A stretch of DNA of 58,286 bases from Granulicella sp. (GTDB lineage Bacteria; Acidobacteriota; Terriglobia; Terriglobales; Acidobacteriaceae): NCBI GenBank assembly GCA_003138795.1, contig PLHC01000030.1, positions 1-58,286 of the forward strand, read 5' to 3'. Position 1 is the first letter of the stretch. The number at the start of each line of letters is the position of its first letter. The position numbers were made by a program, and so were the translations under genes. This document shows, in pieces, positions 17,696-24,739 of this stretch. The notes beneath the pieces were generated by a model. The model was given only the letters and a program-made list of their open reading frames with translations, made no database searches and was not told the origin of the DNA.

Positions 17696-18832
17696 TCATC
17701 CTCTGAAAATATCGAAGGGTTCAATACGTAGCACCTTCCGCACTCCGATGTAACTCGAGAATGCGGCGATGATAGTGACCATCACCAACGCGAGAAGCAG
17801 ACTCGGGTAGGTAATGCGCGAGGCGTAATCTGGAAGACGCATTTTGGCGAGCGTAGTCGAAAGGGTGCATAGGCCAACGCCCAGGCCGTAACCGGTCAGC
17901 GCCGTAAAAGATGCCTGAAAGAGGATCATGAAGATGAGGACGCGGCTGCTGGTCCCTATGGCCTTCAGTGCTCCGAACTTGTCCAAATTCTCGAGGATGA
18001 ATGTGTAGAAGGTTTGTCCTGATATTGAGAGCCCCACTATGAAGCTGATCCCGGTCATCAGCAGGATATTCATCCCGATGCCGGTCTGGTACATATAGAA
18101 GTCTGAAATTCTTTGTTGAAACTCCTCACGTGTCAGGGCCAGATAACCAAGCGCCTTAACCTGTTGTTTGATCAGCGGAATGTCTGCCGGAGTCTTTGGC
18201 TCAACGAGCACGTAGGAGATCGTGAATCGCGGGTTAGGAATGTATTGGATCGCCCGGTAGTACGTTGTGTAGAGAGTAGGAACACCGAAGAGACTACTGG
18301 ATGTAGTCTCTGCAATGCCAACAATCTTCCCGCGATGGTCATTCAGTTCAAAAGTAGTCCCAATCTTGGGATCGCCGAACTTGTGAAATTCCGAGTCATG
18401 CAAGACGATAAACGAGTTCTCTGCAAAAATATCCTGGATGCTCCCTTCGAGCATTCGAGGCCTGCCAAACAAACTGGTGTCATCCAGACCCACTACATTC
18501 ACCGCCTGGTATGTGCCGTTTCCCAGTTTTACAAGGGCCCCGCCAGAGAAAAGCGGGACGGCAAACTTTACCCCGGGGATGCTGCGCGTCGCATCGAGCA
18601 CATAGCCTGGCAAGCCGATCGTGTTTGCCACGGTTTGCACAGAGGGATCCATCACCCATATATCTGCACCAATGTTGATCACTGTGGCCGATGCACGGTT
18701 CAACACACCCGCAAACATAGACATCATCATGATCATCAGGAATACAGCGAAACTGATACCGACAAGCAGCGTAAGGAACTTTGCTCTGTCATTCACCAGT
18801 AGCTTGTATGCGAGTTTAAGGATTCCGCCCAT
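17696..18832 (-). CDS. ABC exporter permease, FtsX-domain (DevC/MacB-like)
   Basis: 378 aa from the ATG at 18832, which begins MGGILKLAYKLL. Membrane topology is four segments: one near residues 20-45 (VGISFAVFLMIMMMSMFAG), a long periplasmic domain (about 50-250), then three C-terminal segments (about 255-280, 305-335 and 345-370). This is the FtsX architecture used by MacB, LolCE and DevC, which push substrate out of the periplasm rather than across the inner membrane. It is the first gene of the four-gene exporter. Its upstream region, shared with the divergent stress-protein gene, holds two TGTGA-N6-TCACA palindromes, so the operon may be under the nearby Crp/Fnr regulator. Confidence 0.88.
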   Translation of the reverse strand: MGGILKLAYKLLVNDRAKFLTLLVGISFAVFLMIMMMSMFAGVLNRASATVINIGADIWVMDPSVQTVANTIGLPGYVLDATRSIPGVKFAVPLFSGGALVKLGNGTYQAVNVVGLDDTSLFGRPRMLEGSIQDIFAENSFIVLHDSEFHKFGDPKIGTTFELNDHRGKIVGIAETTSSSLFGVPTLYTTYYRAIQYIPNPRFTISYVLVEPKTPADIPLIKQQVKALGYLALTREEFQQRISDFYMYQTGIGMNILLMTGISFIVGLSISGQTFYTFILENLDKFGALKAIGTSSRVLIFMILFQASFTALTGYGLGVGLCTLSTTLAKMRLPDYASRITYPSLLLALVMVTIIAAFSSYIGVRKVLRIEPFDIFRG

Positions 18833-18885
18833 CAAATAATGATCTCCTAATCGGATGGGATGCGACAGGTTTCTCGTCACAAACC

Positions 18886-18905
18886 ATTGTGATCGCCGTC
18901 ACAAT
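18886..18905. promoter_or_regulatory. CRP/FNR-type palindrome, site A (exporter / stress-protein intergenic region)
   Basis: ATTGTGA-TCGCCG-TCACAAT is a perfect palindrome with 7-bp arms and 6-bp spacer. It lies 53 bases upstream of the exporter permease start. Its core equals the E. coli CRP half-sites TGTGA and TCACA. Confidence 0.7.
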
Positions 18906-18946
18906 TTGTCGAGTGTCCAGGCATGCCACCTTCATCGACTCTGGCA

Positions 18947-18962
18947 TGTGACCAAGATCACA
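18947..18962. promoter_or_regulatory. CRP/FNR-type palindrome, site B (upstream of universal stress protein)
   Basis: TGTGACCAAGATCACA has perfect TGTGA/TCACA half-sites with a 6-bp spacer. Its centre is 97.5 bases before the stress-protein ATG and 59 bases from site A. A possible -10-like TAGGCT at 19006 would put the site near -60. Confidence 0.7.
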
Positions 18963-19051
18963 ATCTGGAGTGAAGGAGCTCACGGCAGGTCGAGCTCCGC
19001 AATCTTAGGCTTATCGCAAGCGTTATCGAAATTGACGCGGGGAGGTGCCGT

Positions 19052-19945
19052 ATGCCCGTAATCAGAGATCAAGTTGGACTAAGTTTAGACCGGATTGTTC
19101 TGGCAACAGATTTTTCCCCTGTCTCTGAAAAGGCGGCAGGCTATGCTCAAGGACTAGCGAAGCGTTTTTGTTCGAGCCTGTCGCTGGTCCATGTAATTGA
19201 CTTGTCGGTCGCCACTCGTTCCGAATGCGAAGCCGTGGGATTGGCTATCGACGAGATACGTCATGTCACTGCGGAAAATCAGGAACGCCTGCTTAGCGAT
19301 ATGACCTCGGCAGGAGTTCGAACAACGGCGCATACGTTGGAGTCACACAATCCCGCGGCTGCTCTTGTCGGCTTCGCAAAGGAGCTCCGGGCCGACCTTA
19401 TCGTTACCGGAACGAACGCACGGCATGGACTTAGCAAAGCGATTCTCGGTTCATGCGCTGAGGGGATCATCAGACACGCAAGCTGTCCGGTCCTGACGAT
19501 TGGACCAAAGGCAAAGACAGCTCCAAGCGGAGGGTTATCTTTTCACACTGTTGTGTTTGCAACCGATTTCAGCTCCGATGCCGCCAAGCAGGCGGCCGTA
19601 GCGCTGAGCTTTGCCCAGAACAGCGTTGCAAAGATCTATCTCTGCCATGTGCTGGGTCGCCCCGGCAAAGATATTTCCGAGACCATCAGCATGGAGCTGA
19701 AGTTCGAATCTGCCTTGGAGAGACTGATACCTCAGTCAACCCACGACTGGTGCAGCCCCGAGTGCGTGGTAGAGGTTGGCGCCGCAGCGCCGCATATCCT
19801 CGAACTCGCCGAAAAGGTCCAGGCTGACCTCCTCGTTCTCGGAGCCAAGCACGGCGCATCCTGGTTTGCTCACCTTGTAGAAGGCACAGTCGGACAGGTG
19901 CTAATGAGCGCAGCGTGTCCGGTGATGACCGTCTGCGCCAACTAG
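19052..19945 (+). CDS. Universal stress protein, two tandem UspA domains
   Basis: 297 aa, with a clear ribosome site (GGAGGTG) before the ATG. The first UspA domain (about 12-150) starts IVLATDFSPVSEKAA and carries GTNARHGLSKAILGS, an ATP-loop-like motif in which one usual glycine is alanine. The second (about 165-295) starts TVVFATDFSSDAAKQA and carries LGAKHGASWFAHLVEGT. Tandem Usp proteins bind nucleotides and help cells survive energy or oxygen limitation in other phyla; the exact action is unknown. It is divergent from the exporter operon, with two CRP/FNR-type palindromes between them, and upstream of the PAS kinase on the same strand. Confidence 0.9.
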   Translation: MPVIRDQVGLSLDRIVLATDFSPVSEKAAGYAQGLAKRFCSSLSLVHVIDLSVATRSECEAVGLAIDEIRHVTAENQERLLSDMTSAGVRTTAHTLESHNPAAALVGFAKELRADLIVTGTNARHGLSKAILGSCAEGIIRHASCPVLTIGPKAKTAPSGGLSFHTVVFATDFSSDAAKQAAVALSFAQNSVAKIYLCHVLGRPGKDISETISMELKFESALERLIPQSTHDWCSPECVVEVGAAAPHILELAEKVQADLLVLGAKHGASWFAHLVEGTVGQVLMSAACPVMTVCAN

Positions 19946-20147
19946 TCGCCCAGCTGGCTGCCTATGAACGAAGATTCGTCCGCGCGATTGGGGATCTATA
20001 TCAGGTGTCGGAGAAATCCTCAGCGCGAGCGGACAGGACTGCTCCGCAACTTGCAAGCCGCAAGGATTTCCGACCTGCTACCGCCTCATGCGGTTTGGGT
20101 TTCCGCTATGCAACGCGGTCAGGGATAGAATAAGCCCATAGACGGTC

Positions 20148-21803
20148 GTGCAGCGGGTTTCGATGAGAGATGGCGTCCCAGATTCTGTCCAAGCTTCTGC
20201 AGTCGTTCAGAGGGATACACTCGATCACCTCAATGCTGAGCGGTGGCTGGCCGCAATTTTGGAAACGTCCGACGACGCGATCCTCGGAAAGTCACTGTCC
20301 GGCATTATCACGAGCTGGAACGCCGGCGCAACGCGGGTCTTTGGCTACAAGGCGAATGAGGCGATCGGCAAACATGTTTCCTTTCTCGCTTGGCCCGGAG
20401 AAGAGGAACGGATCGAATCGTTCCTTGAGAAGCTTCGATGTGGAGAACGTGTCACCCATTTTGAAGTTGTGCGAAAGCATAAGAACGGAAGGAAGGTCAT
20501 TGTCTCGATCAGCCTCTCGCCCATCGTGGATGCCAACGGCACCATCATCGGTATTGCAAAGATCGCCCGTGACATTACGGAGCGAAAGACAATAGAACAG
20601 GCACTGGCGGCAAATGAACTCCGGTTACGCAAGCTTACAGAGCTGGAGGAAACCGCCCGTGCTGAGGTGCTTGCGGAACGGAAGTTTAGGGAGTTGATCG
20701 AAAATGCTCCTGACGCGATTCTGCAGGTCGACTCAACGGGCGCAATTGTGATCGCGAACCGAACTGCGGAGACGATGTTTGGATATAGTCGCGAAGAGTT
20801 GATGGGCAACGGAGTGGATGTGCTTGTGCCCGAAGCAAACCGCGCCGGGCACGCAGGACACCGCAACTCCTTTGCTTCGGCCGGCGTGACCAGGCCTATG
20901 GGTCTAGGCCTTGATCTCTTCGCCCGACGGAAAGATGGAACGAAGTTTCCCGTGGAAATTAGCGTGAGCCCAGTGCCGACGGAGAGCGGAATCAATGTCA
21001 CAGCGGTCATTCGGGATGTCACCGACCGGAAGCAGGCCGAGCGGCGAGTGCGAAGTCTGCAAGAAAAATACATGACCGAGTTGGAGTCCCGGCAAAAGGA
21101 AGCAGAACGGTTAAATTGCCTCAAGAGCGAATTTATGGCAAGCATCAGCCATGAACTTCGAACGCCGCTACATACGATCATTGGGTTCGCGGAACTCCTC
21201 GAAGAAGAGACCGAAGGCTCGCTGAATGAGAAACAGCGACGATTTCTGCACCACATTCATGGTGATTCTGAACATTTACTGAGATTGATCAATGACGTGC
21301 TTGATTTGAGCCGCATCGAGGCGGGCGGTCTCCATCTGCGCACCGAGTCACTGTCTCTGCAAGCGATTGTCGCTGAGACGGTGAACGCGATTCGCCCTTA
21401 TGCAGATTCGAAGTCGGTCTCCGTCCGGGAGGGCGACCATCTCGACGTTTGCGTTTGGGCCGACCCTATGCGCCTCCGCCAGATCCTCTATAACCTTCTC
21501 AGCAATGGCGCAAAGTTCACAGAGGCGGGCGGTGAAGTCAGCGTGGATGCAGCGGTTGATGAAAGCTCCGTGAGAATCACCGTCGCAGATACTGGATTAG
21601 GAATTGCTAAAGAGGAGTGCACCCGCATCTTCGATAAGTTCTATCAGGTCGGGTTCACACCGGTTGGAGTTCGGGAGGGAACAGGCCTTGGGCTAGCAAT
21701 CTGCAAGCAGTTGGTGGAGATGCAGGGCGGAACGATTTGGGTGGAGAGCGAGCCTGGAAAGGGAAGCCACTTTCATTTCAGCTTGCCGCACAGCCTGGTG
21801 TGA
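20148..21803 (+). CDS. PAS-domain sensor histidine kinase
   Basis: 551 aa from a GTG; an ATG five codons later (20163) is equally possible and neither has a strong ribosome site. Domain order: PAS 1 (about 25-140, DDAILGKSLSGIITSWNAGA), PAS 2 (about 180-300, APDAILQVDSTGAIVIANR), HisKA (FMASISHELRTPLH, His at about 335) and HATPase (NLLSNGAKFTEAGG, DTGLGIAKEE, GTGLGLAICKQLVE). No membrane segment is visible, so it should be cytoplasmic and sense an internal signal. No haem-binding residue can be identified by eye. A single-domain receiver gene follows after 44 bases and is a likely phosphate acceptor. Confidence 0.9.
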   Translation: MQRVSMRDGVPDSVQASAVVQRDTLDHLNAERWLAAILETSDDAILGKSLSGIITSWNAGATRVFGYKANEAIGKHVSFLAWPGEEERIESFLEKLRCGERVTHFEVVRKHKNGRKVIVSISLSPIVDANGTIIGIAKIARDITERKTIEQALAANELRLRKLTELEETARAEVLAERKFRELIENAPDAILQVDSTGAIVIANRTAETMFGYSREELMGNGVDVLVPEANRAGHAGHRNSFASAGVTRPMGLGLDLFARRKDGTKFPVEISVSPVPTESGINVTAVIRDVTDRKQAERRVRSLQEKYMTELESRQKEAERLNCLKSEFMASISHELRTPLHTIIGFAELLEEETEGSLNEKQRRFLHHIHGDSEHLLRLINDVLDLSRIEAGGLHLRTESLSLQAIVAETVNAIRPYADSKSVSVREGDHLDVCVWADPMRLRQILYNLLSNGAKFTEAGGEVSVDAAVDESSVRITVADTGLGIAKEECTRIFDKFYQVGFTPVGVREGTGLGLAICKQLVEMQGGTIWVESEPGKGSHFHFSLPHSLV

Positions 21804-21814
21804 CTGAAATCACA
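21799..21814. promoter_or_regulatory. CRP/FNR-type palindrome, site C (upstream of receiver gene)
   Basis: TGTGACTGAAATCACA has perfect half-sites with a 6-bp spacer and overlaps the stop codon of the kinase gene. An AT-rich TTAATAT at 21841-21847 could be a -10 element at the distance seen for class II CRP/FNR activation. Confidence 0.65.
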
Positions 21815-21847
21815 ATCGCTGCCACTGCTCGCGCCTAAGCTTAATAT

Positions 21848-22255
21848 GTGGGTAAAGGAATTTTAGATCGTTCGAAGGGCGCTGATCGGCCCTTGGAGAT
21901 AAGAATACTGATCGCCGACGATACGCTAAGTGGCCGTGAGCTCCTGCGGTCCATCCTTGAGAGTAGTGGCTACGAAGTGGTCGAGGCAGAGGATGGTGAA
22001 CAGGTGCTCGAAAGAGCTACCGCTTTTGAGCCTCACCTGGTGATCCTCGATCTGCAAATGCCAAAGTTTGGCGGGTGTGCGGCAGCAGTTGCCTTGCGGA
22101 AAATTCCTGCATTCGAGCGAACGCCTATTGTGGCGCTGATCGCGGCATTGCCGGATGGGATTCCAGAGCAGGTTGCCCAAGCCGGCTTCACAGGATACCT
22201 CGTGAAGCCGATCGGTCCGGCACGACTGCGTCAATGTGTCGCAAGCCTGTTGTAA
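21848..22255 (+). CDS. Single-domain response regulator (receiver only)
   Basis: 135 aa from a GTG. The receiver fold has the acidic pair D24-D25, phosphoacceptor D68 in VILDLQMP and the conserved lysine in YLVKP. No output domain follows, so it works like CheY or Spo0F, through protein contacts or phosphate transfer. One oddity: the conserved Thr/Ser of strand 4 is isoleucine (ALIA, residue 98), so the usual switch may be altered. It lies just downstream of the PAS kinase, with a CRP/FNR-type palindrome before it, and converges on the sigma-54 activator gene, 35 bases away. Confidence 0.85.
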   Translation: MGKGILDRSKGADRPLEIRILIADDTLSGRELLRSILESSGYEVVEAEDGEQVLERATAFEPHLVILDLQMPKFGGCAAAVALRKIPAFERTPIVALIAALPDGIPEQVAQAGFTGYLVKPIGPARLRQCVASLL

Positions 22256-22290
22256 CTTGCCGGTCTGAGACAACAGCGTAGGACGCCGAA

Positions 22291-23643
22291 CTAGGACGAA
22301 AGTTCGTATCTCTTCATCTTGTAGCGAAGAGCATCGCGGCCAATTCCAAGCCGTCGCGCCGCCTCCGACTGGTTTCCTCCCGACGCTCGTAATGCGTCTT
22401 CAAGGAGGTGCCGCTCCTGCTCTGCAAGTGCCGATGGCGTGTTTCCACTTGCATCCGGAGGTGGATTGGCATGGATGAGATTCTCAGGAAGATTCTCGAC
22501 ATCGACAGTTGCGGTGTCTGCTAGCATGCATGCCCGACCAATGACATGTTCGAGTTCCCTTACATTACCCGGCCAGCCATACCGCTGCAGGACAAGCAAT
22601 GCACGCGGGGTCAAACCTTCGATCGTCTTAGAAAACTCGCGGCTGAACTTGTGGACGAAGTGGCGAGCTAGAAGCGGAATATCTTCAGATCGGTCCTTCA
22701 GTGGAGGAACGGTGATCTCCACCATCGACAACCGGTAATAAAGATCCTCACGAAATCTGCCACCCGCAATAGCTACGCGCAGGTCACGATGAGTTGCGGC
22801 GACGATACGGACATTCACCTTGCGAGAGGTGAGCGAGCCGACCGGGAGTATCTCCTGGTTCTGGATGGCGCGCAGCAGTTTTGCTTGTGTCGGCAGCGGC
22901 ATGTCTCCGATCTCATCCAGAAAGAGCGTTCCTCCGTTGGCGAGCTCAAATAGGCCTGTCTTGTCCCGGTCCGCTCCCGTGAACGCCCCCCTCACGTGGC
23001 CGAAAAGTTCGCTTTCGAACAGGGTCTCCACCACAGCGGAGCAGTTCAGCACCACGAATTTACCCAGCACTCCACTGCGATTATGGAGAGCGGTTGCCAC
23101 CAAGTCCTTTCCCGAGCCAGTCGGACCATGAATGAGCATGGACCGATAGTGCGGAGCCACCCGCTGAATCATGGCGAAAAGGTCCCACATCTGGTTGCTC
23201 TTTGCCTGGAGGCCCTCAAATTCCAGATCCTGCGTCCCCGCTGCGGAAGCCGAGCGGGCTCTCCTCCTGTGGTGGGCAGACTCGATGAGGGCTGCGACGC
23301 GCTCGCGAAGAATTGCGATCTTGACAGGCTTTTGCAGGTAGTCGGAAGCTCCCTGACGAATGGCGGCAACTGCCGTTTCGGTTGTGTAATGGGCCGTCAT
23401 TAGGATGACATCAATGGATGAGTCGAAGTCGACGACATGCTGTAGAACTTCCAGTCCGCTCATCCTCGGCATCACGAGATCCGTCACAACGAGTCGCGGA
23501 CAATGCTTTCGGACCAGTTCCAGCCCCTCCGCCGGATTCGAAGCCGTGTAGACAGCGGCGTCCGAATGGGTGAGTGCTGCGGATAGCAGTTCGAGACTGC
23601 CTAGGTTATCGTCAATCACGACAATAGAAACAGCTTCTGGCAT
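22291..23643 (-). CDS. NtrC-family sigma-54-dependent response regulator
   Basis: 450 aa from the ATG at 23643; a longer start is possible but this one begins right at the receiver. Receiver domain (DD at 11-12, phospho-Asp 55 in VVTDLVMP), then an AAA+ domain with GPTGSGKDL, the sigma-54 contact loop GAFTGAD and GGTLFLDEIGDM. The C-terminus is a Fis-type helix-turn-helix (NQSEAARRLGIGRDALRYKMKRY). The intact GAFTGA shows it can remodel sigma-54 polymerase. It is divergent from the Crp/Fnr gene, whose upstream region has a strong -24/-12 match, so that gene is its most obvious target. Its own kinase could be the PAS kinase nearby. Confidence 0.93.
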   Translation of the reverse strand: MPEAVSIVVIDDNLGSLELLSAALTHSDAAVYTASNPAEGLELVRKHCPRLVVTDLVMPRMSGLEVLQHVVDFDSSIDVILMTAHYTTETAVAAIRQGASDYLQKPVKIAILRERVAALIESAHHRRRARSASAAGTQDLEFEGLQAKSNQMWDLFAMIQRVAPHYRSMLIHGPTGSGKDLVATALHNRSGVLGKFVVLNCSAVVETLFESELFGHVRGAFTGADRDKTGLFELANGGTLFLDEIGDMPLPTQAKLLRAIQNQEILPVGSLTSRKVNVRIVAATHRDLRVAIAGGRFREDLYYRLSMVEITVPPLKDRSEDIPLLARHFVHKFSREFSKTIEGLTPRALLVLQRYGWPGNVRELEHVIGRACMLADTATVDVENLPENLIHANPPPDASGNTPSALAEQERHLLEDALRASGGNQSEAARRLGIGRDALRYKMKRYELSS

Positions 23644-23767
23644 AGAGGGTCGTCGACCATCTAAATCGTATAGTGCAAAGGCCAGGTTGGCCAGTTGGGT
23701 GATATGGCGCAATCCCTGCGCCTAGCCACCCAATACAGACGCGTGCACATCATGCCGCACGGTCGTA

Positions 23768-23783
23768 TGTGACTGTAATCACT
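23768..23783. promoter_or_regulatory. CRP/FNR-type palindrome, site D (upstream of the Crp/Fnr gene)
   Basis: TGTGACTGTAATCACT matches the TGTGA-N6-TCACA pattern in 9 of 10 half-site positions and closely resembles site C. It lies about 46 bases before the predicted sigma-54 start point, consistent with autoregulation. Confidence 0.6.
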
Positions 23784-23794
23784 AAGAATCGAGT

Positions 23795-23811
23795 TTGGCA
23801 CAGTAATTGCC
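23795..23811 (+). promoter_or_regulatory. Sigma-54 (-24/-12) promoter of the Crp/Fnr gene
   Basis: TTGGCACAGTAATTGCC matches the sigma-54 consensus TGGCAC-N5-TTGC. The invariant GG (23797-23798) and GC (23809-23810) are at the exact 12-base spacing. Transcription would start near 23822, leaving a 25-base leader with a GAGG ribosome site before the ATG at 23847. The neighbouring divergent gene is a sigma-54 activator. Confidence 0.8.
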
Positions 23812-23846
23812 TTTACGGAGGGCAGGCTTCACCTATCGAGGATTCC

Positions 23847-24533
23847 ATGTCCAAGTGCCTCAATTGCCCCGAAGCAGGAAAGCATGCCTTCTGCAATCTC
23901 GGTCAGGATGCACGGGCTTTCCTCGAATCCAACTCGCTCAACACGGAATATCCGCGAGGCTCAACCATCTTTCGAGAAGGTGATCGCAGCAATGCGGTGT
24001 TCGTGGTCTGCTCCGGCAAAGTAAAGCTTTCAGCTACCTCGAGGGAAGGCCGTACTATGATTTTGCGGATCGCGGATACTGGGGATGTACTGGGCATGAG
24101 CGCAGCGTTGGCTAAGGGGGAGTACGAAGTTACAGCCAGTGCCATCGAGCCTTGCCGGACCCGCGTGCTTCATCTCACGAACCTCACCAGCATGTTACAG
24201 AAGTACGGCGATGCAAGCTTGGCAGCTGCGAACGTCTTAGCCGAGGACTATCGCGCAGCCTTTGATGAAGCACGGCTCATCGCTCTTCCAGCATCGCCCG
24301 CAGGACGGGTCGCTCGGCTGATCCTGGATTGGGCTGATGACGCCAGGGACAGTTCGGCCGCCTTCATCACGATGTCTTTGACGCATGAAGAAGTTGCCTT
24401 GATGACCGCGACAACGCGAGAGACTGTGACTAGAACCCTCAGCCGTTTCCGCAGCGAGAAGATCATTTCGATGAGCGGCGTTGTTATGACAGTACTTCAG
24501 CCCAGAGCGCTCGAACGGCTGTGCGCCTGCTGA
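23847..24533 (+). CDS. Crp/Fnr-family regulator with N-terminal cysteine cluster
   Basis: 228 aa. The start at 23847 is supported by GAGG eight bases upstream and by the sigma-54 promoter lying inside the longer alternative. An N-terminal cysteine cluster (C4, C7, C16) plus C103, in the region where E. coli FNR has Cys122, suggests a metal or Fe-S sensor. A cyclic-nucleotide-fold domain (30-120) follows, but the CRP residues that grip cAMP (Glu72, Arg82) are not conserved (GMSAAL, EVTAS). The winged helix-turn-helix has recognition helix RETVTR (191-196), nearly identical to CRP's RETVGR, so TGTGA sites are expected. Such sites occur before its own and neighbouring genes. Signal inferred to be redox or oxygen; not shown. 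Confidence 0.88.
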   Translation: MSKCLNCPEAGKHAFCNLGQDARAFLESNSLNTEYPRGSTIFREGDRSNAVFVVCSGKVKLSATSREGRTMILRIADTGDVLGMSAALAKGEYEVTASAIEPCRTRVLHLTNLTSMLQKYGDASLAAANVLAEDYRAAFDEARLIALPASPAGRVARLILDWADDARDSSAAFITMSLTHEEVALMTATTRETVTRTLSRFRSEKIISMSGVVMTVLQPRALERLCAC

Positions 24534-24551
24534 CCCGAAGTGCAGGGCTCG

Positions 24552-24567
24552 GGGGATCTCGATCACA
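24552..24567. promoter_or_regulatory. Weak CRP/FNR-like half-palindrome upstream of the L,D-transpeptidase
   Basis: GGGGATCTCGATCACA has a perfect right half (TCACA) but only 3 of 5 matches in the left half. It lies 173 bases before the transpeptidase start. Listed because its neighbours have much better copies. Confidence 0.25.
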
Positions 24568-24739
24568 ATGTTGAATGTTTCGAAGCACATCGAGGTTTCG
24601 ATTCTGGGTTTAGTGTGGGAGCATGATCTTTCATCTGCAGACCTCATCCGCTCACGAACGAAGTGGATTGACCCATTACCCGGAGGCAAACTGTCTCGAT
24701 GAGCGAAGAGATGGACCTTGGTCAGAAGCCGTTCTAGCT

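Noticed and set aside
23769-23846. A 26-residue N-terminal extension of the Crp/Fnr protein
   Set aside because: The extension would start inside the CRP-type palindrome and run through the sigma-54 promoter; the ATG at 23847 has a ribosome site and directly precedes the cysteine cluster.
24552-24567. Counting the motif before the L,D-transpeptidase as a full regulon member
   Set aside because: Only the right half-site is intact and the distance to the gene is large; it is listed only as a weak feature.
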